DNA of 6,123 nt from NCBI GenBank assembly GCA_023451855.1, contig JAEXXY010000316.1:1-6123 (forward strand), written 5' to 3'. The notes beneath the pieces are model-generated. The model worked only from the letters and a program-made list of their open reading frames with translations. It was not told the DNA's origin and ran no database searches. Positions 1 to 4,936 of the stretch are shown here, one piece after another (position 1 is the first letter of the stretch; the number at the start of each line of letters is the position of its first letter). A program made the position numbers and the translations under genes. Source of the DNA: Actinomycetes bacterium. GTDB lineage: Bacteria > Actinomycetota > Actinomycetes > Actinomycetales > Dermatophilaceae.

Positions 1-395
1 CGGTGCCGGCGCGGGGCCAGGGCCAGCTCGAGACGGCGGGACACCTCGACCTGACCAACCCCGGTGGCGCAGGCGATCTCGGCGGCCACGACCCGCTCGG
101 CCGACAACGGGACCGGGGCCCTCGGGGCGAACCGGGCCAGCTGCTGCTCCTGGATCGTGTGCAGCGCCGCGTACCCCTGCAGCAACCGGGACTCCAGCCG
201 TGCCTTGGCCCGCTCCAGCGCCTCGACCCGGGACAGCACCCGGTCACCGCACGCGTCCAGCCGCTCATCCCGGAACCCGACCGGCACGGCCGCAACAGCC
301 GCCTCGCGGCGTTCCCGGTCGGCGGCCAGGATGCGCCGGACCCGGGCCAGGGGCCCGGCCGCACCCGGGGCGGGCGGCGCGCCCAGATAGGGCAT
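1..395 (-). CDS. DUF222 (13E12 repeat family) protein, probable HNH endonuclease, N-terminal part only
   Basis: The reading frame is open from an ATG at 393-395 to the window edge (131 codons seen). The start is backed by a GAGAGGAGAG ribosome binding site at 401-410, 5-7 bases from the ATG. The visible protein is mostly helical and rich in Arg, Ala and Leu. Around residues 105-125 it has the pattern AEIACATGVGQVEVSRRLEL, which resembles the conserved core of the actinobacterial DUF222 domain, a predicted helical DNA-associated region. In most members this domain is followed by a C-terminal HNH nuclease motif, which here would lie outside the window. The family is multicopy in actinobacteria (REP13E12 in Mycobacterium tuberculosis), and its biological role is unsettled. 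The gene has its own promoter with an SOS box at 434-449. The family call rests on pattern recognition and the nuclease part is inferred. An intact 3' part cannot be confirmed from this window. Confidence 0.75.
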   Translation of the reverse strand, partial: MPYLGAPPAPGAAGPLARVRRILAADRERREAAVAAVPVGFRDERLDACGDRVLSRVEALERAKARLESRLLQGYAALHTIQEQQLARFAPRAPVPLSAERVVAAEIACATGVGQVEVSRRLELALAPRRH

Positions 396-431
396 CGCCG
401 CTCTCCTCTCGCCGGGTGGTCTCCTCCTTCA

Positions 432-460
432 ATTAGAACACATGTTCGAATCAATTGGAA
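432..460 (-). promoter_or_regulatory. Candidate sigma70-type promoter of the DUF222 gene
   Basis: On the minus strand TTCCAA (455-460) is followed after 17 bp by TCTAAT (432-437), a 5-of-6 match to the -10 consensus; the -35 element is weak (3 of 6). The SOS box fills most of the spacer and overlaps the -10. The stretch from about 428 to 500 is clearly more AT-rich than its surroundings, as expected for a promoter. A purine block GAAGGAGGAG (421-430) lies just downstream, 25 bases before the ATG. That is too far to serve as the ribosome binding site for that start. Confidence 0.45.
434..449 (-). promoter_or_regulatory. LexA-type SOS box upstream of the DUF222 gene
   Basis: Read on the minus strand the site is TCGAAC-ATGT-GTTCTA. 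It matches the actinobacterial/Gram-positive SOS operator TCGAAC-N4-GTTCGA at 10 of 12 fixed positions, with both core half-sites (GAAC/GTTC) intact. It lies 38 bp upstream of the DUF222 ATG, inside the predicted promoter, where a bound LexA would block RNA polymerase. Mycobacterial 13E12-family genes are reported members of the LexA regulon, so site and gene family support each other. The match is seen directly; LexA control is inferred. Confidence 0.75.
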
Positions 461-569
461 GAGTTTTCCACACGAAGAGTGCACGAACTCTGTTGTCACA
501 CAGGTCGATCGGCAGGTTCAGACCAAGGAAGCCGGAGCCGAACGCCCGCCTGCCCAGCGTCGGATGCAA

Positions 570-1565
570 CTACGAGGAAGACGCCTTCGGCCGGGACTTG
601 CGTCGGGTCAGGAGCACGCCGGCGATGCAGAGGGCACCACCGAGGAAGGTCAGTGCAGGCGGCACCTCGTCGAGCAGCACCCAGGCGATGAGCGTCGCGA
701 TGAAGGGCACGAGGAACGTCGTCAGGGTGACCGTGCCGGCATTCCCCCGCGCGAGCACGTAGGCCCAGGTCGTGAAGGCGATGGCCGTCGGGAACACCCC
801 GAGGTAGGCGATCCACAGCAGCGACGACGGCTCGCCCGTGCGCACGACGTCGACGAGCTGGCCGGTCCACGGCAGGCAGGTCACGGTGCCGATGACGCAC
901 GCAATCCACGTGACCTCCGGGCCGGGCAGTCGCCCGAGGAGCGGCTTCTGTGCGAGCACCCCGATGCCGTAGGTGACCGCGGCGAGGACGGCCAGCCAGA
1001 CACCGACGAGATCGCTGGAGTCGCCGGTGGAGAACCCGCGGGCGATGACGACGACGCCGGCGAACCCGACCGCCATCCCGATCAGCAGCCAGCGCGTCAT
1101 GACCTCACCGAGGAACACCGTGGCGAGCAGCGCGACGATGATGGGGCCGATCTGGACGATGAGCGCCGAGGTGCCGGCGTCGATGCGCCGCTCAGCCTCG
1201 TTGAGGGCCAGGTTGTAGATGCCGAACCACGCGATGCCGCACAGCAGCAGAAGGGGCCAGTCGCGCCGGGCCGGCCAGGTGCGCGGCCGGCGGAAGACGA
1301 GGACGGCGAGCGCCACCGACGCCACCAGGAGCCGCCCGAGCGAGAGCGCGCCGGCGGGCACGGAGTGACCGAGGTGACGGATGGCGACGAAGGCCGACGC
1401 CCAGAGCACGAGTGTCAGGCTCATCGCCCCGAGGACGAGCCATCGGTTGGACGCCGGCTCGGCCGCACCTCGCGCATCCGTGGCGGGTGACGGGTCGGCG
1501 GGCGGACGGGGGGCGTCGGCGCGCCGACGGGGGGCGTCGCGGTCGGACTGCGCTTCGAGGCTCAC
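570..1565 (-). CDS. EamA/DMT-superfamily transporter (metabolite exporter)
   Basis: This 331-residue integral membrane protein has two EamA repeats, roughly residues 42-175 and 188-322, each with five helices. Typical features are WASAFVAIRHLG in helix 1, a helix 4 with ALIVQIGPIIVALLATVFLGE, and the matching TTFLVPFIATLIAWVLLDE in repeat two; the conserved Glu after helices 4 and 9 is present. A hydrophilic Arg/Pro/Ala-rich tail of about 40 residues precedes helix 1, and the C-terminus is short and basic (RRKSRPKASSS). The start is a GTG at 1563-1565 with a weak AGG eight bases upstream; I saw no other in-frame start before helix 1. Family members export amino acids and other small metabolites, including cysteine and O-acetylserine (E. 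coli EamA); the substrate here is unknown. The gene is divergent from cysteine dioxygenase and shares its 254-bp regulatory region, which makes a sulfur amino acid substrate a reasonable but unproven idea. Confidence 0.9.
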   Translation of the reverse strand: MSLEAQSDRDAPRRRADAPRPPADPSPATDARGAAEPASNRWLVLGAMSLTLVLWASAFVAIRHLGHSVPAGALSLGRLLVASVALAVLVFRRPRTWPARRDWPLLLLCGIAWFGIYNLALNEAERRIDAGTSALIVQIGPIIVALLATVFLGEVMTRWLLIGMAVGFAGVVVIARGFSTGDSSDLVGVWLAVLAAVTYGIGVLAQKPLLGRLPGPEVTWIACVIGTVTCLPWTGQLVDVVRTGEPSSLLWIAYLGVFPTAIAFTTWAYVLARGNAGTVTLTTFLVPFIATLIAWVLLDEVPPALTFLGGALCIAGVLLTRRKSRPKASSS

Positions 1566-1669
1566 CCGAGCAACCTAGGCCCCGGCACCGACAGCACGCT
1601 GCCCCTTTTCCGGCCAGCCACCCACAGCATCACGCCACATGGCGGACACCAATTCCTACCCATCCACTT

Positions 1670-1682
1670 CCATAAGTTATGG
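1670..1682. promoter_or_regulatory. 13-bp palindrome, candidate operator in the divergent region
   Basis: CCATAAGTTATGG is a perfect inverted repeat (CCATAA/TTATGG about a central G). It stands out in an otherwise GC-rich intergenic region between the exporter and cysteine dioxygenase genes. Its right arm AGTTATG recurs in direct orientation at 1703-1709, 28 bp downstream. The palindrome directly abuts the candidate -35 of the dioxygenase promoter. Such a palindrome plus downstream half-site suits a dimeric regulator of LysR or Lrp type. No regulator gene lies in the window, and the binding protein is unknown. Confidence 0.45.
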
Positions 1683-1711
1683 TTGCGATCGTGGAAACGT
1701 GCAGTTATGTG
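1683..1711 (+). promoter_or_regulatory. Candidate promoter of the cysteine dioxygenase-rhodanese operon
   Basis: TTGCGA (1683-1688, 4 of 6 to the -35 consensus) is followed after exactly 17 bp by TATGTG (1706-1711, a weak -10 with the initial TAT). It would give a leader of about 100 bases before the ATG at 1820. The -10 overlaps the second AGTTATG copy, so a regulator bound there would touch the polymerase site. I saw no riboswitch-like structure in the leader. Confidence 0.35.
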
Positions 1712-1819
1712 ATGCCCAGCGCGTGGGAGCGATGTCGCCCGGCTCGTTGAGCCGACTCCCGCCCCTCTCCCGACTACTGCGCTCGTGCCCGTCACCCCGC
1801 ACCCACGAAAGGCCTCGCC

Positions 1820-2317
1820 ATGTCCCGCCACGCCCCGCGCACCGCCGTCCAGCTCGCCGACACGGCCCGACGCCTCGCCCGCCAGCAGACGCTCTGGTCC
1901 AGGCTCGTCGACTTCGACCCGATCACCCGCTACTACGCCCGGCTCCACGCCGACGACGACCACGAGGCCTGGCTGCTCACCTGGCTGCCCGGCCAGGGCA
2001 CGCCGTGGCACGACCACGGGGGCAGCTCCGGCTCGTTCGTCGTGCTGCAGGGCGTGCTCACCGAAGAGGTCGCCGGCTACCGCAGTGCCGTCGACCTCGA
2101 CGACGTCCGACGCGTCACCGGCCCCGGCATCCGGCTCACCCCGGGCGACCAGCGCACCTTCGGCCGTCGCCACCTGCACCGGGTCACCAACCTCGGCCCC
2201 GACCCGGCGGTCAGCCTCCACGTCTACGCACCCAAGCTCACGCTCATGACGAGCTACCGTGAGATCGACGGCGCGCTCGTCGTCGAGGAGGAGCAGGAGG
2301 CAGGGGTGGACTGGTGA
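1820..2317 (+). CDS. Cysteine dioxygenase type I (cupin, non-heme iron)
   Basis: This 165-residue cytosolic cupin enzyme oxidises L-cysteine with O2 to cysteine sulfinate, the first step of cysteine catabolism. The facial three-His iron site is visible: His64 and His66 in GTPWHDHGG, and His120 in RRHLHRVTN. Arg37 (ITRYY) sits where the substrate-carboxylate Arg60 of the mammalian enzyme lies, and Tyr136 (SLHVYAP) matches Tyr157. Gly71 replaces the Cys that forms the Cys-Tyr crosslink in mammals, as in many bacterial homologues. The length is near the lower end for bacterial members. The ATG at 1820 has GAAAGG seven bases upstream. It overlaps the downstream rhodanese by 4 bp (GTGA), so the two are translated together. 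A closely related activity, 3-mercaptopropionate dioxygenase, cannot be excluded from sequence alone, though the cysteine dioxygenase-rhodanese pairing favours cysteine. Confidence 0.88.
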   Translation: MSRHAPRTAVQLADTARRLARQQTLWSRLVDFDPITRYYARLHADDDHEAWLLTWLPGQGTPWHDHGGSSGSFVVLQGVLTEEVAGYRSAVDLDDVRRVTGPGIRLTPGDQRTFGRRHLHRVTNLGPDPAVSLHVYAPKLTLMTSYREIDGALVVEEEQEAGVDW

Positions 2318-2721
2318 GCCGCACCATCGACGAGGTCCTGGCAGAGGCCCGATCGCAGCTGAACCGTGTGACGCCCGAGGAGGCCGATGCGGCGGTCCGC
2401 GAGCGCGGTGCCGTCGTCGTCGACATCCGCCCCGAGGCGCAGCGCCGGGCCAACGGCGAGCTGCCCTTCGCACTCGTCATCGAGCGCAACGTCCTCGAGT
2501 GGCGCCTCGACCCGAGCAGCGACGCCGCCCTGCCCATCGCGAGCCACGACCTCGAGGTCGTCGTCCTGTGCCAGGAGGGCTACACCTCGAGCCTGGCCGC
2601 GGCGTCGCTGCAGGACCTCGGCATCCACCGGGCCACCGACGTCATCGGCGGGTTCGCGGCGTGGCGCGACTGGCTCGCCGACCAACAGGCCGACCAACAG
2701 GCCAACCAGCAGGCCGACTAG
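2314..2721 (+). CDS. Single-domain rhodanese-like sulfurtransferase
   Basis: This 135-residue protein has one rhodanese domain spanning about residues 15-122. The strand AVVVDIRP (33-40) is followed by a VVVLCQEGYTSSLAA segment. Cys86 heads the active-site loop CQEGYTS, which binds sulfane sulfur as a persulfide. The C-terminal part has the usual GGFAAW (112-117). The GTG start overlaps the dioxygenase stop (GTGA) and has CAGGGG seven bases upstream, with a stronger AGGAGG 13 bases away. It probably passes sulfane sulfur to an acceptor such as sulfite or a thiol, in connection with products of cysteine oxidation; the acceptor is not determined. The last residues are a hydrophilic Ala-Asp-Gln-Gln repeat outside the fold. 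A separate role in thio-group transfer for cofactor synthesis is possible, but the coupled dioxygenase gene argues against it. Confidence 0.87.
   Translation: MSRTIDEVLAEARSQLNRVTPEEADAAVRERGAVVVDIRPEAQRRANGELPFALVIERNVLEWRLDPSSDAALPIASHDLEVVVLCQEGYTSSLAAASLQDLGIHRATDVIGGFAAWRDWLADQQADQQANQQAD
2677..2712 (+). repeat. Three in-frame 12-bp tandem repeats at the rhodanese 3' end
   Basis: The unit GCCGACCAACAG occurs at 2677-2688 and 2689-2700 exactly, and at 2701-2712 with two substitutions (GAC to AAC, CAA to CAG). A partial GCCGAC follows before the TAG. It encodes Ala-Asp-Gln-Gln repeats that form a polar tail after the rhodanese domain. The 12-bp unit keeps frame whatever the copy number, so length variation between strains would be tolerated. 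Confidence 0.9.
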
Positions 2722-2727
2722 CTCGGC

Positions 2728-4104
2728 TCAGTGGCCCGGGCCGACGACCATCTTGGCGCGCTCCGACTCGTGCGCCCCGCCCTTGGCCGCGAGCGTCGCG
2801 CAGGCCGCCTCGATGTCACGGGACAGGGTGTCGACGTGCTCGCGGCTCATCGTCTGCTTGACCAGGGCGCGCATGATCGTGACGTCCTGGGCGTCGGGCG
2901 GCATCGTGTACGCCGGCACCATCCAGCCGCGCTCCGCGGACAGCTGCCAGGCGATGTCGAACTCGTTGTAGTCGTGCTCGCCGTCCAGCCGGAAGGCGAC
3001 GAGCGGCAGCTGCTCCTCGTCGCGGCCGATGAGCTCGAAGCGCCCCATCGCCTCGAGCTGGTCGGCGAGCGCCCGGGCGTTCTCCTGCATGTTGCGCATG
3101 ATGTACGTGTAGCCCTCGCGGCCGTACCGGATGAGGTTGTAGTACTGCGCCAGCACCATGGCCGAGCCGGTGGAGAAGTTCAGGGTGAAGGTGGAGTCGG
3201 TCTTGCCCAGGTAGTTCTCCGTGAAGACCAGGTCCGGTGCCAGGTCGGAGACCTCGCGGAAGATCAGCCACCCGATGCCCGGGTAGACGAGGCCGAACTT
3301 GTGCCCCGAGACGTTGATCGAGTGCACCTGCTCGAGCCGGAAGTCCCACGGCGAGTCGGGGTAGAGGAACGGCCACACGAAGCCACCGCTCGCCCCGTCG
3401 ATGTGCAGCGGCACGTCCAGGCCGCGCTCCTGCCGGATCCGCACGAGCAGGTCGTTGATGCCGACGACGTCGTCCTTGTGGCCGGTGAAGGTCGTCCCGA
3501 GCACAGCCGCCACCCCGATGGTGTTCTCGTCCACCTGGGGTTCGACGTCCTCCGGTCCGATCGTGTACTTGCCGGGCTGGAGCGGGACGATCCGGGGCTC
3601 GACGTCGAAGTAGCGGCAGAACTTCTCCCACACGACGTGCACGTCGCCGCCGAAGACGAGGTTGGGTCGCTCCGTGGAGGCCCCCTCGGCCTGCCGACGC
3701 GTCCGCCAGTTCCACTTGAGCGACAGGCCGCCCAGCATGATCGCCTCCGACGAGCCCTGGGTGCGCGCGCCCGTGGTCTCGCCCGGCGCGTGGAACAGGT
3801 CGGCGAGCATGCGGATGCAGCGCTGCTCGATCTCGGCGGTGCGCGGGTACTCCGCGTGGTCGATGAAGTTGCGGTGCAGGTTCTCGGCGATGATCCGCTG
3901 CGCCTCGGGTTCCATCCACGTCGTCACGAACGTGGCGAGGTTGCGGCCCGGGTCGCCCTCGAGGGCGAGGTCCTCGGCGACGAGGCGCATGGCGTCGACC
4001 GCGCTCATCCCCGTGGCGGGGAACTCGCGGCTCGGCACCTCCTGGGTCGCGAACCGGTTGCCATAGAGGGCGCCGACGGCGTCGAGCTCGGACGGGGTGC
4101 TCAT
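2728..4104 (-). CDS. gadB: Glutamate decarboxylase (PLP-dependent, group II)
   Basis: This 458-residue cytosolic enzyme converts glutamate to GABA and CO2, consuming a proton. Its length is close to the 466 of E. coli GadB. Family hallmarks are NFIDHAEYPRTAEIE (79-93), TQGSSEAIMLGGLSLKWNWR (115-134), the cofactor aspartate in HIDGASGGFVWPF (Asp236), and the PLP-binding Lys269 in NVSGHKFGLVYPGIGW. It ends with His458, recalling the near-terminal His465 that gates the E. coli enzyme with pH. The ATG at 4102-4104 is chosen because GAAGGAG lies six bases upstream and the family N-terminus begins there. The frame stays open another 75 bases upstream, but that extension overlaps the intergenic repeats and does not look like protein. 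It is the last gene after the ClC and six-helix membrane genes, and its stop is 6 bp from that of the convergent rhodanese. The gene symbol refers to the enzyme type; gadA and gadB cannot be told apart here. Confidence 0.95.
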   Translation of the reverse strand: MSTPSELDAVGALYGNRFATQEVPSREFPATGMSAVDAMRLVAEDLALEGDPGRNLATFVTTWMEPEAQRIIAENLHRNFIDHAEYPRTAEIEQRCIRMLADLFHAPGETTGARTQGSSEAIMLGGLSLKWNWRTRRQAEGASTERPNLVFGGDVHVVWEKFCRYFDVEPRIVPLQPGKYTIGPEDVEPQVDENTIGVAAVLGTTFTGHKDDVVGINDLLVRIRQERGLDVPLHIDGASGGFVWPFLYPDSPWDFRLEQVHSINVSGHKFGLVYPGIGWLIFREVSDLAPDLVFTENYLGKTDSTFTLNFSTGSAMVLAQYYNLIRYGREGYTYIMRNMQENARALADQLEAMGRFELIGRDEEQLPLVAFRLDGEHDYNEFDIAWQLSAERGWMVPAYTMPPDAQDVTIMRALVKQTMSREHVDTLSRDIEAACATLAAKGGAHESERAKMVVGPGH

Positions 4105-4128
4105 GCGATTCTCCTTCGCTCGGTCACG

Positions 4129-4155
4129 GTGTGAGGTGTGAGGGGTTCCAGGAAC
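4129..4155. promoter_or_regulatory. Short repeat cluster between the membrane-protein and decarboxylase genes
   Basis: The 52-bp gap carries a perfect tandem repeat of GTGTGAG (4129-4135, 4136-4142) and a perfect palindrome GTTCC-A-GGAAC (4145-4155). A small inverted repeat TCAC-GGT-GTGA (4124-4134) overlaps the first repeat. The one-base centre makes the palindrome a poor hairpin but a plausible protein site. It could mark an operator or internal promoter for the decarboxylase; I found no convincing -10/-35 pair. The repeats are seen directly; a function is a guess. Confidence 0.3.
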
Positions 4156-4156
4156 G

Positions 4157-4855
4157 TCAGGGGGCCGGCGTCGCGGCACCCGTCAGGGCGCGGCGCCACG
4201 CCGGGAACATGAGCGCGGCGCCGACGAGGAAGCAGGCCGCACCGAAGAAGGTGCCGGCGACGGCGATGCGGGTGTTGAGCGCCTCGTCGGTGCTCGGGAC
4301 GACGTAGCTCGCCAGCGCCGAGGCCATGAAGAGCACCGAGCCGAGCATGTTGACCCACGCGATCCGCCACGGCAGGGACTCGGGCTCGACGCTGAGGAAG
4401 CGGCGCGAGACCGCGAGCACGCCGAAGGCGCTCGACACGAGGAAGAGCACCGACCCGTACACGTCGGGTCGCCACACGTAGCGGTCCGACTCGGCGGCCG
4501 TCGCGTTGTGGGTCAGGGCGGCGGTGGTGCTGATGTTGAAGAACAGCGTGCCGGGGAACTGGGTGGCCGCGGCCAGCCACGCGCGGTCGTGCGGCATCCA
4601 GCCGACGAGACGCACCCGCACCGGCACGTGCTGCGTGGCCTCGTCGACGGCGGTCGTCCCCGGGCTCTGTGCCTGGACGAGCTGGCAGTAGGAGGCGCAC
4701 GTGAAGAAGACCGACCCGACGACGTAGGTGATGTCGTCGCTGCGGCTCCCGGTGGCCGACACGTACGCCGGGACCGAGCCGACCACGAAGCACGCCGAGC
4801 CGGCCATGAAGAGCCACGCGATCGTCGTGTTCAGGCGATCCGGTCGCACACGCAT
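4157..4855 (-). CDS. Uncharacterised six-helix membrane protein with repeated G-S/T-x-x-F motif
   Basis: I do not recognise this 232-residue protein with confidence. Six hydrophobic segments are visible near residues 10-32, 43-62, 92-114, 131-150, 166-186 and 196-218. Each begins or contains a variant of one motif: GSACFVVGS (19), GSVFFTCAS (47), GTLFFNIST (102), GSVLFLVSS (134), GSVLFMASA (172) and GTFFGAACF (201). The loops hold charged landmarks such as WMPHD (86-90) and WRPD (128-131). The pattern suggests internal duplication and is somewhat reminiscent of YrhK-like membrane domains; that link is weak. No catalytic or transporter signature is seen. The ATG at 4853-4855 has AAGGA eight bases upstream. 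It lies between the ClC gene (81 bp) and glutamate decarboxylase (52 bp) on the same strand, so it is probably co-transcribed and may serve the same stress response. It has no resemblance to the 12-helix GadC antiporter. Confidence 0.85.
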   Translation of the reverse strand: MRVRPDRLNTTIAWLFMAGSACFVVGSVPAYVSATGSRSDDITYVVGSVFFTCASYCQLVQAQSPGTTAVDEATQHVPVRVRLVGWMPHDRAWLAAATQFPGTLFFNISTTAALTHNATAAESDRYVWRPDVYGSVLFLVSSAFGVLAVSRRFLSVEPESLPWRIAWVNMLGSVLFMASALASYVVPSTDEALNTRIAVAGTFFGAACFLVGAALMFPAWRRALTGAATPAP

Positions 4856-4936
4856 CCCGTTGGTCCTTCTCGACGCTGGTCGTTCGCTCCACTATCGACG
4901 GATCCCTGCCGCGGCGACTCACACCCACGGGATGAC

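Noticed and set aside
456..491. Two small inverted repeats (TGGAA/TTCCA at 456-470 and AGAGT/ACTCT at 476-491) as a terminator for the exporter gene
   Set aside because: Stems are only 5 bp and AT-containing, with no T-run after them in the exporter's direction. The first overlaps the predicted DUF222 promoter.
493..501. TTGTCACAC on the plus strand, resembling the TTGTC element of LexA-independent (PafBC-type) damage promoters
   Set aside because: It points toward the 3' end of the exporter, with no plus-strand gene downstream, and has no matching -10 at the right distance.
3..1490. A 495-codon plus-strand open frame across the DUF222 start, the SOS promoter and the exporter gene
   Set aside because: Its product is low-complexity Arg/Gly/Asp/Pro-rich sequence typical of the antisense of GC-rich genes. 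It also crosses clear regulatory DNA and opposes two recognisable genes.
1633..1644. CGCCA-CA-TGGCG inverted repeat in the divergent intergenic region
   Set aside because: It is short and GC-rich, and such repeats arise often by chance at this base composition. It is not placed at a recognisable promoter.
2712..2728. Hairpin GGCCGA-ctagc-TCGGCT as a shared terminator between rhodanese and decarboxylase
   Set aside because: The stem is five pairs plus one G-T, includes the rhodanese stop codon, and no T-tract follows on either strand.
2731..4134. A 467-codon plus-strand open frame opposite glutamate decarboxylase
   Set aside because: It mirrors the decarboxylase gene almost exactly. Its translation has biased, repetitive composition with no domain, whereas the minus strand has all decarboxylase motifs.
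4105..4179. N-terminal extension of glutamate decarboxylase by 25 codons
   Set aside because: The extension (MPRRRPPDVPG...) has no family similarity. It overlaps the upstream gene's stop and the intergenic repeats, and a good ribosome binding site precedes the ATG at 4104.
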